From Bolinopsis microptera (taxonomy: Eukaryota; Ctenophora; Tentaculata; Lobata; Bolinopsidae), in assembly GCF_026151205.1 (NCBI RefSeq), contig NC_087076.1, positions 16,018,419 through 16,082,418 on the forward strand: a stretch of 64,000 nt of DNA, read 5' to 3'. How positions within the stretch are numbered: position 1 is the first letter of the stretch; each line of letters begins with the position of its first letter. Shown here one piece after another: positions 27,201-39,200 of this stretch. A model generated the notes under the pieces. The model was not told the DNA's origin. It saw only the letters and a program-made list of their open reading frames with translations, and did not search any database. A program made the position numbers and the translations under genes.

Positions 27201-30200
27201 TCATCGACTCTCGTGATCAAGCAATCTAAATTGGAGAATCTGCCATCATCATCGATCTTCAAGTGTAAACTGAAATCAGCTCGTTATCCAACATACTCAC
27301 CTGATGTGGTGAAGGAAATGACTCTTACTCTTGTTGGTCTAGGTACGTCCATTTTATTGTTGCCTTTTGTTCAGCAGGGACACCGTTTTTGAGAGCATAA
27401 GCGGTTGGGGATCTTACCTTGTTCACCGTTTTTGTTTCCTTCATAAGCTTTCCATAATTCAAGTCAGTCTTGTTTGGTTATTTATGTTTCGTTTCAACTA
27501 TTCATTATTTTGCTCAGGTGTACAACCAGTAAAGAAGGAAGTCCTCATTGCAACTGATGCAACCATCTCTTGCATCGTTACTGGCATCACCCGACAATTG
27601 GATGCTGTTGTTTGGAGGAAAGATGGAACTGATGTAACAACTTTGTCCGGAAGCAACTATGTTGTATCTGCAGGAACTTGGGGTTCCAACACTCAAACTA
27701 CAACACTCACTGTAAAGGCTGCTGCTAATACAGCTGACTCAACCTACACTTGTGCTATCACATGGCAGGAAGTCGGCAAAGAAACCATTGTGAACCTGAA
27801 CGTATTCTGTAAGAACAACTTTGCCCTTCCTAATGAATTTACCTTATTGGACGTTATTTGATCAGACACTAAAATGAACGCTAGCGTCCATTTAATGTCC
27901 GTTCAAATAAATTCCGATAAGGTATAATGGTATAGATTATAGAAACATCCGATCTAAAAAGTTGATTGATTGGTAATTTGATTGATTTATTTAACCTTAT
28001 AAAATGCTTTCTCTTCAGCGGTACTATTTGAAGACACGTCTGTTACTACAGCCACTGATCAAACTATAACCTGCTCTTTGAGTGGACTATCACAAAACAC
28101 TCCTGTAACTTGGATTGGACCTGACAACAACGAGATATCAAACACTGACACCAACAACTATGTCATTGATCAAGGATTTTATGTTTTTGGCTCCAAAGCA
28201 GCGACTCTTCTCATCAAGACAGCTAAACTAGCCACACTCTCATCTGATTCTGTGTACAAATGTAAAGTAAAGTCCTCCCAGTATCCTGAAAATTCTCCTA
28301 ATGTTGTTACACAAATCAGCCTGACGCTGCTTCAGTTCGGTAAGTAGTTGATTGCTGTAACCACAGTAACCACAGTAACCACAGTAACCACAATAACCAC
28401 AGTAACCACAGTAACCACAGTAACCACAGTAACCACAGTAACCACAGTAACCACAGTAATAAAGCCTTTTGGTTAGTTACTAATAATTCGTTATCCGAAA
28501 CTAAGAAAACATGGACTGACTTCGTTAATTCTTAACAGATATTGAAGCGAAAAACCAGGAGGTCGAAAAGGCAACCAACGCTATTCTGTCTTGCATTATC
28601 ACTGGAATAAGCCAACAACTAGACGCTGTTGTATGGAGAAAGGATGGCACCGATGTTACATCTTTGTCTGGAAGCAACTATGTTGTATCTACAGGAACTT
28701 ACAGTACTAACTCTCAAACTACAACACTCACAGTACCAGCTGCTGTTAATGCTGGTGACTCGACATACGCTTGTGTTATCACTTCTAACGAGTGGCTTGT
28801 CACCAATCAGCAGACATCTGTGTCTGCAACTGTATTCGGTAAGGGTGATTTCTTATGAATTGTCTCTAACTTTCAGCATACCTCAGTAAATTGTGCAGTG
28901 TACAGAGTGTTGGTTTATTCGCATGACTATAGTAGGTGCTTTGAAAGATAAAACCGGCGACTTTTAATATATTTCAAGCAGATTTCAAACAAAATCATCT
29001 CTCTCAGAGTTTACCGTGAACCCGACAGCGCAAGACTTGGTTGGCGGAGACAGTCTCTCCCTGTCCTGCAAGATATCTGGCAGCGCACAAGTGACAGTTA
29101 CCTGGCAGAAGGATGGAGTTGATATCAGCTCTGAGAACAGTATTTACAGCCAACAAGATATCTTCTCAGGGGGTGTCACTACCTCTATCCTCACCAGTGC
29201 TAATGCAGGCACCAGTTAGTTCCTTGCTTGTTAGGCTTAAACTTTGAGTATTACCGGCTACTTGCTAACTTGGTACTGCATGATGATATAAAATGAACCG
29301 GAAACTTTAGAACATTATCAAAGAATATTGTTAAAATTGTTAAATACTAAATCCTCCAGGTGTGATTGGTAGTTACCAATGTGTTGCCACGAAAGGAACA
29401 CTTTCTTTGACTTCGTCACCTGCTTCTGTCTCTGTGAAAGGTTATATATTGATATAACTCCATTAGTGCTGGGGCTTGGGGGTGTGCTCATCATTCAGTG
29501 ATTCTTATAAATTATCTTGTCCTCGGATTAATTCAATCGGATGCTGTCTTCGAATCTTTCACATCATTGAATATTAAATTTATTTCAGCTCTCGATTTCG
29601 TGAGTTCAGTGGCAGAGAGAGGAGAGGAGGTGACTTTGGAGTGCTTGTACACCGGACCTGACACCGTTACCAGTATGGTACTAGAGGTTCAGTCACAGGG
29701 TACATGGGTTCCTGTTCAGACCAACTCATTTGTCACCGCAGTTAATCAGTAAGTTTCTTATATTTTCTATTTTCTATTCAAATTGTTTTGACAAATTTTT
29801 GACTCGAGAAGTCCCACTTCATTCGGATTCATTCTTATTTCTTTATTCGAGAATGTGGCTTAAATTCAAAACAAAATTATAACCCATTGCTGCTAATTTG
29901 TGAGTCCTGCCTCATGTTAACAAAACTGCTAAACCTGCAACCAACCCCAGGTTGAGTACGTCCGGAGAAAAGCAATTTAGCTCTATCGTACTCACAGCTG
30001 ACAGAGCGGTGGAATACAAATGTACCGCGGAGTATGGTGGAAACACTTACGTGAAGACCGCTACTCTTACTGTTGTTGAAGGTAGCATACACTGACTCCA
30101 TAGTAATTAAGAGTTTGCGCTTTATTTTTCAAACTGTAAATTCAACATATTTTAATAATTCATACTCAATAATCGCCTCGTCCCAGTTGAGCCCGCTACC

Positions 30201-33200
30201 GCACAAGAGGAGTTCTTTATCCGAACTGGACAAACTGCCACCTTCAGCATCACCATCAAGTCATCACCTCCACTGGAACCAACCGTGTCCTGGACTAACA
30301 ACAACTCTCCTGCTGTCAGCGGAACAGGTAACTGGGTGACAATAACTAACCAAGATAAATGTTTGACTGTAGCTCCAAATGTTTAATTGCTATGTTGGTT
30401 TATATGTGATGCTCGTTTTTTGGTGCTAATTTTTATTTTTCCACACTTATAATTTACAACATATTTAGATACAAAACAACGTCTATTTTTCCAATTTTAG
30501 TTATTTCTGGTCACGAATCATACTTCAATTCAGATGATATGGTGTTCTCAAAAGTCTTCAACCCGTCTACGGGCGATACCGCGGTGGTGTTTACATACTC
30601 CGGAACAGAGGATCAAAACACCCTGTCCGGAAGAATGAGCTTCAGCGTGGGTGACCAGTTTACTGACTTCAACTACAACCTCCGTATTGATGTGTTCGGT
30701 ATGTACCTTGTAAAGTATAACACGCATCAGGATTTTCATCATATTATTATCAGTTTAAAGTTCGTCAGTCCTCACTCAAAATGCCTAGGAATTAGGATCA
30801 CTGTTTTAATAATTTAGTATATATTTATAGAATTAAAGAAGTGATGGACCAAAATTTTAAATTTCCTGTCACAATACGAATTGATCTCATTTCAATGAAC
30901 ACATCTCTTCACCCATCAGATGTAACGTTTGCACCCTCAATCGGGGAACAATACCAAGCAGTTGACAAGGAAATGACGCTCTCCTGCACCGTAAGGAACC
31001 TTGACCACGGTCAAGTTACCTCATACTCCTATACCTACCCTGCTAGCTGCTCTAACTGCCAACCCTCCACAACCTCAACTTACACTCTAGTGGTACGTTT
31101 ATTTAGTATAAGTTGTAGTTTTGCTAATATGCTAAATGCTAATTTGCTAATATGCTAATTGCTAATTACTAATTACTAATTGCTAATGACTAATTAATAA
31201 TTGCTAATGACTAATTGCTAATTGCTAATTACTAATTGATAATGAGTAGTTTTCTGCTGTTATTCCCGTTCAATATGGGTAATGAGCTAGTCCCCTTCCC
31301 TTTATTGGGCATTTCTTCAATATTGCAATGCCACTGCTGGTTTGTTGGCCATCCCTATGTAGATTTTATTTTCTGGTCATGATTTTATTTTAAAGGAAAT
31401 CTAATAAACTTGCTGCAGAAAATAATGCGCATTTTATCTGAATACATAATATAAAAGTCACACAATAATTATAGTATAGATTATTATTAACGCTTGATTC
31501 TCATCTATAAAAAGTAAATGAATTTTCAAATTAAAAGAATTATGCAAATTAAAGTTGTAATATTAGATATTTGTCTCAGTTGCAAGACTGATAAACTCTT
31601 ACTATGGAAGAGTTACATTACAGTGGTATGTATATTGTATAAGTGTATAGTAGTCAAAAACAATAGTTAGAAAAGCTATGTCAACTGAATCAACCTAAAG
31701 ATGACAAGAAAACAATTATAAACTACGAATGTTTCAGTCACTTTCTTTACCTGATTTCCACAGCGCATCCACAACTTTTTCGGTGGACAGTAGAGAACCT
31801 TCAACCCACCCCTGAAACCCGCTCCAAGATTCATTGCAGAAGTAGATATTCTTTCCTTTCATCGGCTGTGTCGCCTTTTTCATTATCTTTCTATCATCAA
31901 CCCCTACACCCCACATATGAATAGCATATCCATACTCACATGTAGGTGATGTAGCATGATTGTCTCCGTCGTCCCAGCTTCTTTCTTCACCATTCCATCT
32001 TCTGTCTCCACCGTCCCAGCTTCTGTAGCTTGTCAGTATCGGATGAGGGATGTCCTTGATGTTGAAAACTTTAGAAAACTGCTTGATGGCTTCGTCGACT
32101 ACTGATTCTGACGCAGGGCGGAGCTTCTTTTTTTCCATCTGAAGTGGGGACTGGAAGTTATTGCCAAGTTTCTGGAGTGAGCTCCAGTATTGAGCGTTGT
32201 TGACGTCACAGTAGATTGTTAGGGCAGCTGGACAGGGGTCATCATCACACTTATCACAGCCTTTGCATCCTATTGACTTGCAATCTCCGTAGAAAGGGTA
32301 TACGAACCCGCAGGGTAAACTTGTGATGTTAGGTCCATACATGAGAGTGCCTTCCGTTTGGTTCCACCAATCGTTGTCGAAGTAGAGGTTTATCTTTGTG
32401 CAGTGAATTCCCTCGACTGGCCGGCATATGGTATCTAGACTTTTATTTTCGCTTTCGAAAGAGAAAGTTATGTCTTCAACTGATTTCGGTGGCACAGCCA
32501 TAACCACATGCTTTGCCGATATTTCGCCGACACTTTCAAGACTCAACTTAAAGCCTTTTTTTTCTTCACAAATCGTTGAAACACCGCAGCTGTTCCACAT
32601 TTCTACTTCCACTCCATCGCTTCTGTTGGTTTTCTTTAAGTGTTTCTTTATAATATTGTTGACCAGGGATGACCACCCTTTCTTGAATTGGTAGAGTTTG
32701 TTCCAGATGAGGTTGAAGGTTATAAGATCTTGCAGGATGGACCCCACATTCCCTTCAGAAAGACTAACACATAAGAAACCTTGCGTTTGGACCATCATCA
32801 TGATACATCCATGAGAATATTACATTGTTGTCAGTAGAGCTTGCATCGAGAATTTGTTCAGAGGAATCTCTTGCATTCCCACAGGCCATGTGAACTCGTT
32901 CCTAAAAAAGGCCCAGTACTTTTGGTCTTCATATTCTTGCAGAAGGTTGGTGTCCTTTTGTTCTAAAATAACTTCTGCTGTCTTTGAGAAATTGAACAAA
33001 AGCTTAGATTTGTTGTGATCCAGGAGTTTTCTGTAAATATCTTTAACAATTTCACCCGCAGACTTGAACTCCTCATCCCCCTCCAGATTGAACAGGTTCT
33101 TCCACAGATTGGGGTTTTGTGTGGTGTACCAGTCAGTAAAGTGCCTCCCGTTGAAATAGCGAGAGTTACAATTAGGCACAGAATCTGCGTCTCCTGGCTG

Positions 33201-36200
33201 ATTTTGGGGTTCCTTTTTAATTTTTCGGGGTTCCATGTAGAAGGGGAGTACGTCGTCTTCCATCTGGAGGAATTTAATCAGTTCTGCTAGAAGGGGCATG
33301 TTTGACTTACTCTTTGGATCGCTCTTGTCCGGATAAGTGAAGCGCATGGCACCTTCTTCTTCTTTCACAAATTCTCTTCTGTCTTCAGTTTTCTTTATTT
33401 TGATGATGTCTGTACACAGTCGACCGCCCCACCTGACAGACTTCTCCAAGATGATGATTTTCTTGATAGCTAGCTCTTCAAGATTGTCGGGCTTTTCCAG
33501 TAATTTCAGGGCGCAATACAGTCCAGATATGCCGCCTCCAACTATTGCCACGTCGTATTTGTCGTTATTTGGGCTCTGAGAAAAAATATTTGTTGAGTAA
33601 TAATTACGGTTGTTTTTTGACAGTTTATGGGCGAATTTATAAAGATTATTAATCTGATTAATTACCTTTTGAAATTTACAAAAAAAATAACGCGGAAGTG
33701 TCTAACTTAAAAAGAAATCATATTTGTTCATTGAACTAACCTTTCCTTCCATGATAGTGAGCGTCTTGAATTTTGGTTGATTTCCTTCTATGAACTAACA
33801 AATGAAAAATAGGTGTTAATATGTATATAATATAAAATTCACTACCGCAGTAAAATTTATTTCATAACTAACTTTACCAGTGTACATAATGAAAAAATTA
33901 TCCGATAAACTAAAAAATCCAGAGACTAGCCATGGCCAAGAATGGAACGAGAATAAATTGTGTTCGAGCTACAATAACCCAACAATCATAATGGGTTTCT
34001 TTTTAAAATGAGCTGCTTAAATATCGAATTGTCGGGCGACGGCTTCTCAAAGTCAAAACCAGAACTTCACTGTTTATCGTGATTATTTGACTCGTGCTCT
34101 TTATCTATTTATCTTCATTTACTTATCTTAGTATCCTGCTATCACTGGTTGCCAGATTTTGTGGGTTGGTTGAATATTTAACACACCCACGCTGTGCTCT
34201 TCAAATGCAAGTATACTGCTCACGTGAGTAGGACAATAGACACGTGACCAGCAAAATTCTGTTCATTCGCTATTGAAACTTACAAATTAGATTATAAGTT
34301 ATAACAATCTCGTTTTAAAAGAAACGTTTTAGATAATGTTCTAGAATCTTAAATGACTCGCCCATTCTTCGAATGTTATGGCAAAATATCATTTTAATTT
34401 TGAATTTACATTACGATGCATAGTCTTAGACAGCTAAACTTAAATTTCACAATCCATAAAATATAAATATCGTTCAACTTTTGATATCTATAAGAGGCAG
34501 CGAACGTTATAATGCGGGTATGATTTGAAAATCAGACGATCAGGCCACGAAACAAAAGCAAAACTTTCACGGGTCAAACTGTAGGTACTGGTCGGACGTG
34601 TTATCTAATAAATTCCTGCATCGAATGTTGCTTGCAACTCGTATCAAATTTACGTACTTGGCAATTGGCATTCTCTCAATTTGGTGAGCGCTTAAATAAA
34701 GTACGGAAAATGCCTGCAAAGCGTTTTTACGAGTATTCCTAAATAAAGGAAGCAAATAGTGATACAGAATTTATTCCTTCTAACAAAGTCCTGCTTGTAT
34801 GAAAAAATATGAACTACACGAGCCAATAAACTACTAGCCAGCTACTAAATATCAGATTTTGCACCTTCATAAACGGCTTAGATCCTCGCTTATTCTCCAG
34901 AAAAGTGACAGGATTTTGTCCACAAAATGATCTTTTTTTGTTCCCTAATGTCTTCTGAATAATTATTATTTTTCCGACTTCACCAAAAAAAAGGAAGACA
35001 ATTTAGTGAGATAACACTTCCACGGAGCGATATTTGCCATCTAGAATTTCTAAATATTGCGGTAGCATCGAGTTACACATCGTACGTGACAATAACAATA
35101 AACCTCACAATTCTCTCATTTCAGAGTGCTTCCCTGGATGATACAGGAACGTACACTTGTCAAGCTACTCTTCAGTCCTCTACTACATCAGCTCAGTTCC
35201 TTACTGATCAGCTAAACCTCTTTATTACAACATACGGTAAGACAGAGGCTTTTCAAACAGTCCTAACTCCTATATCTATTTTCAAGCAGTTCTATATCTA
35301 TATTTTTCAAACAGTCCTGTATCTATTTTCAACCAGTCCTAACTCCTATATCTATTTTCAAACAGTCCTAGATCTATTTTCAATCAGTCCTTACTCCTAT
35401 ATCTATTTTCAAACAGTTCTATAATGTATATCTATTTTCAAACAGTCGTGTTTCAAAATTTTTCTCTCGCGCATGGTTTTTTGGGACAGTACTTTTTAAT
35501 AAAAATTTAAAAGTACGTATGGCTTGGCACCGTCGAATTGAAAAGTACGACTAGTTCGTACTTCTCATTTTAATTTTTAGGGTGTAATGCCATACCAACA
35601 TTCTAAAAATCATCTTTATAGAAAAAATATTTTAGAGAAATGAATTATCTTGCACCGTTTAGAAATGATTTAGAAAGTTAGAAAGTAATTTCATAAACAA
35701 ATTTGCCCACAGAATTGGAGTTTGGAGATGGCACGGTATACCGAGCAGTGGGAGGAAGTGTTGAGTTGTTTTGCTCCTTCACCAGCACTGCCACTGTTAC
35801 TAGCACAGAGATCGTTAAAACTGGCGGCTCCGTCCTCCAAACATCTACTTCTGGTTAGTTGAACACAGTTGTAACAGCTATTGCTAACACGTATAACTGT
35901 TGCTCAGGTCAACAATACGATTCAGGGACATGTGCAATTATTCTAACCGGGTTCTTTGCTTACTCTGAGTTATTAGCTAATACTTGTTTACAAAACGTTA
36001 ATGACTGTGTTTCAGGAACAGTGACCACGACAGTAAGTAGTCTAACAACCACCGATGGGACGACCTTCGCCTGTAGAGTTGTTCTGGACGATTCTGCGGA
36101 TACAGTTCTTACAGCCACAAAACAGTTGGAAATATTAGGTGAGATTGATCGTTAAGTTGTGTAAGCTTGTAAGCTTGTAAGGTGTATTTGCTCTACTCTG

Positions 36201-39200
36201 TGAGATAACTGGAATAACTTAACGTAAACGACTAAACACCTAAAGTTGATATCATTATTTACATAGTTTGTACTGAAATATTCCGTGATTTCGATGGATT
36301 TGTCATGATATTCTAATACTTTATCGGATGATAGCTTCTTATACCGTCATGTAATTCAGATGCACGAGTAAGGAGCAGTGATTCCAGCAACACCATCCCC
36401 GCTGGAACACCCGTCACTCTAACATGTGATTACACCTCTTCTCCCCTCACCCCTACTCTCCAGTGGCTCTTCAAATCTTCTCCCCTCTCTTCTGAAACCA
36501 ACCCCACTCTTCCAATAGTGAATCCTGCCGGTCCTGATTCAGGTATTTGGAAAAGTACTTTTGTGTTCAAACTTTATGTTAAGTATGTATTTATTAGCGA
36601 CCAGTTACCATCACCGTTGTTATTTTATATGAAGTGTATAGTGTATACTGTATAGCAAGTATACTGTATATTAGTGTTCATATCATACCGAAAGAACGCA
36701 TCATCCACTACTTTTATTGCTGCAAATAATGCTGACTACTGCTGACTACTGCTGACTACTGCTGAATATTGCTGAATATTCAATGACCTCAGGCCAGTAC
36801 AAGTGCCAAGTAACCTGGCCAGATGACGTGGGCTCCTTCACAACACCGGACTATATTCTGTACATTCGGGACGTTACCATCTCCTCTGACGCGTGGTTCA
36901 TCGGGGCTAGCAATCTCCAGGTTTCTAGATCGTCTTTATTTTATAGTTTACAATTAGTTGCAATTGCGTGTTACTTTGATGTACATGCGTACATTAATAT
37001 TTATCAACAGATCGATGGAGAAGGTTCGTATTTCAATCCAAAATGTCCTATGAAAGTCAACAAATTGTATGTAATCCCTGACCAAAAACCACTCAGGTAA
37101 CCTTGACCTGTACTGTGTACGGGGACGAAGCCAGCTCATCAGTCCAGTGGACCAGTGAAACCGGGGGTAGTCTGTCAGACAGTCAGATCACCAACACAGA
37201 CTACACAGATTTCAGGACGGAGTCTGTGTTTTCAGCAGTCAGATCTGCAGCTGATGACAAGATAAGCTGCTCATTCCGTTACATTGCTGATAATCAGAGA
37301 GTGGAGGTGTCAGCTGACGTGAAGTACATTGCTGGTAAGTGCTCCTTTGTTACAACGCACGTGTTATCGTCGTAATGGGATCAAATATAGTATCCATTTT
37401 AAATTGGATTGATTGTTCAAAATTTCTGATTTTCCCTCTTCTGTAACAAGGTGAGCGATATGACTGATGATTTTATTGCTGAGTGGATTTCTTAATTGAA
37501 TCACCCTTTTAGATTCAACCAGCATTGCTACTTTGAGCGGCGAAAACGCCGTTAAGATCGGAGGAGATGAACAGTTTACTTGCTCATTCACGTACATCGC
37601 TGGGGTGACCATAACTCCTGAAATCTCATTCGGGAATACCCCAGTCACTTCTCTCATTTCCAACGCTCAAATAGGTTACTATTTCTACTCATGATTGGAT
37701 CTTTTTTAAATTGTATAGTTGCGATCAGATCTACAGATTCTGTAAATAAACTGAAAAATCTAGCTTGATTAACTTTTAATAAACTTAAGGCTAACCTGAA
37801 AATATAGTCTTGACCCTACCTCCTTCTCCAGACGACAGTCAGACAGGTAAGTTGGTGTGGATAGGATCCTCTCTCTCCTCCAGTCTCAACACCCAGGATG
37901 CCCTGGTCTGCAAGGTTTCCTACTCTTTCCCTCAGCAGAACAACTTCCTCCTTAACTATCTATCAGGTGACTGTCGACTTCTGTTCTGTATTCTGAACTT
38001 ACTGTTAAATTTCGAACTATACTCCCTAAATTGAGTGAATCTGCTTCAACGCCCGATGAAAATATGAATAACGCGGTATAATTTATGAAAATAATCTTCC
38101 CCAGACCCGCTAAAGTACTACGTTCTGGATCTCGAAGTGGAACCCACATCAGTGACAGTCTTCATAGACTCCGCAAGCAACCCAATAGTCTGTACTGCTA
38201 AAGGAACCGAACCAGGCTCATTTGACTGGTTCTACAGTAATGGTGAGAAGGTGGGAGGTGTTGGGAACATCAACACCAACTCAGAGTCTGTTGTCAAGGG
38301 CAGCTTCAGCACCAGTTCTTACTCTCAGACTCTCACTTTGACTCTGGGTGCTACTAAAGAGGATAAGAGTTACACTTGTAAAGCAGCGTGGGGGGACGAG
38401 GAGTTGACTAGAATCACTACTGTCACAGTCCTCGGTAAGATTGACCAGAATATTTCCCAATTCACTAGCTTTTCCAGATATAACTCAAGATAGCATATAT
38501 ATCAGGGTATCTATCATCCAATACTTGCTAGTTAGAGACTTTATCCTCCAAATTTAGGACCCGTTCTTAACTAACTTCCCTTGCAGCCACATGTCCTGTG
38601 GGACAGTTCCGAGGGGATGGTGGTTGTGAAGACTGTCCTGTTGGTTCTTACTCCCCCGGAGGTGTTGTTATCAAATGTACACCGTGTCCGGACGACTTTA
38701 CCACCGCTAACCCTGGTTCTTCTGATCCTTCTCAATGTTTCGGTAGGTTTTTAATTTCCAACTCATGCTATTGTTATCTGCATAAAGATCTATGATAAAG
38801 TTCACTTTTTTTCTTAGCGCACATCAAAAAATCCTCACTATAACCTTTCTAGGTCTGAAACCCCGACAAGGAGCGTTCGTAGCGCAGCAGGGTGAAGAAT
38901 TGACAATACCCTGTATCTACGAGGGAAGCCCGGCTGCCAGCTCCATTACCTGGAAACAAGATGCCACCCAACTGTCCACCACCACCACCTCCCAGCAGTT
39001 GGACCTGGTTCTGGGTAGTGTAACCAAGACCCAGAACGGGGAGTACACGTGTGTTGTGGTGTTCGGAGGAAACTCCTTGGAGCGGGTCGTGGAACTCAAT
39101 GTTCTGAGTAAGTCAACTATAAAGCCTTCTTTTCTTCCCATCTTAATACTGCTACTTTGGGATTTCGTTCATTATGAAGCTAGTATGTGACCCGATGTTG

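Noticed and set aside
1-28838. CRISPR-like repeat and spacer layout of the array
   Set aside because: The repeats are 300-bp coding exons with splice sites in animal DNA; no short palindromic repeats or cas genes.
32779-32822. Small 44-bp intron removing the oxidase TAA
   Set aside because: GT and AG exist, but the resulting frame reaches TAG five codons later, and coding sense is lost.
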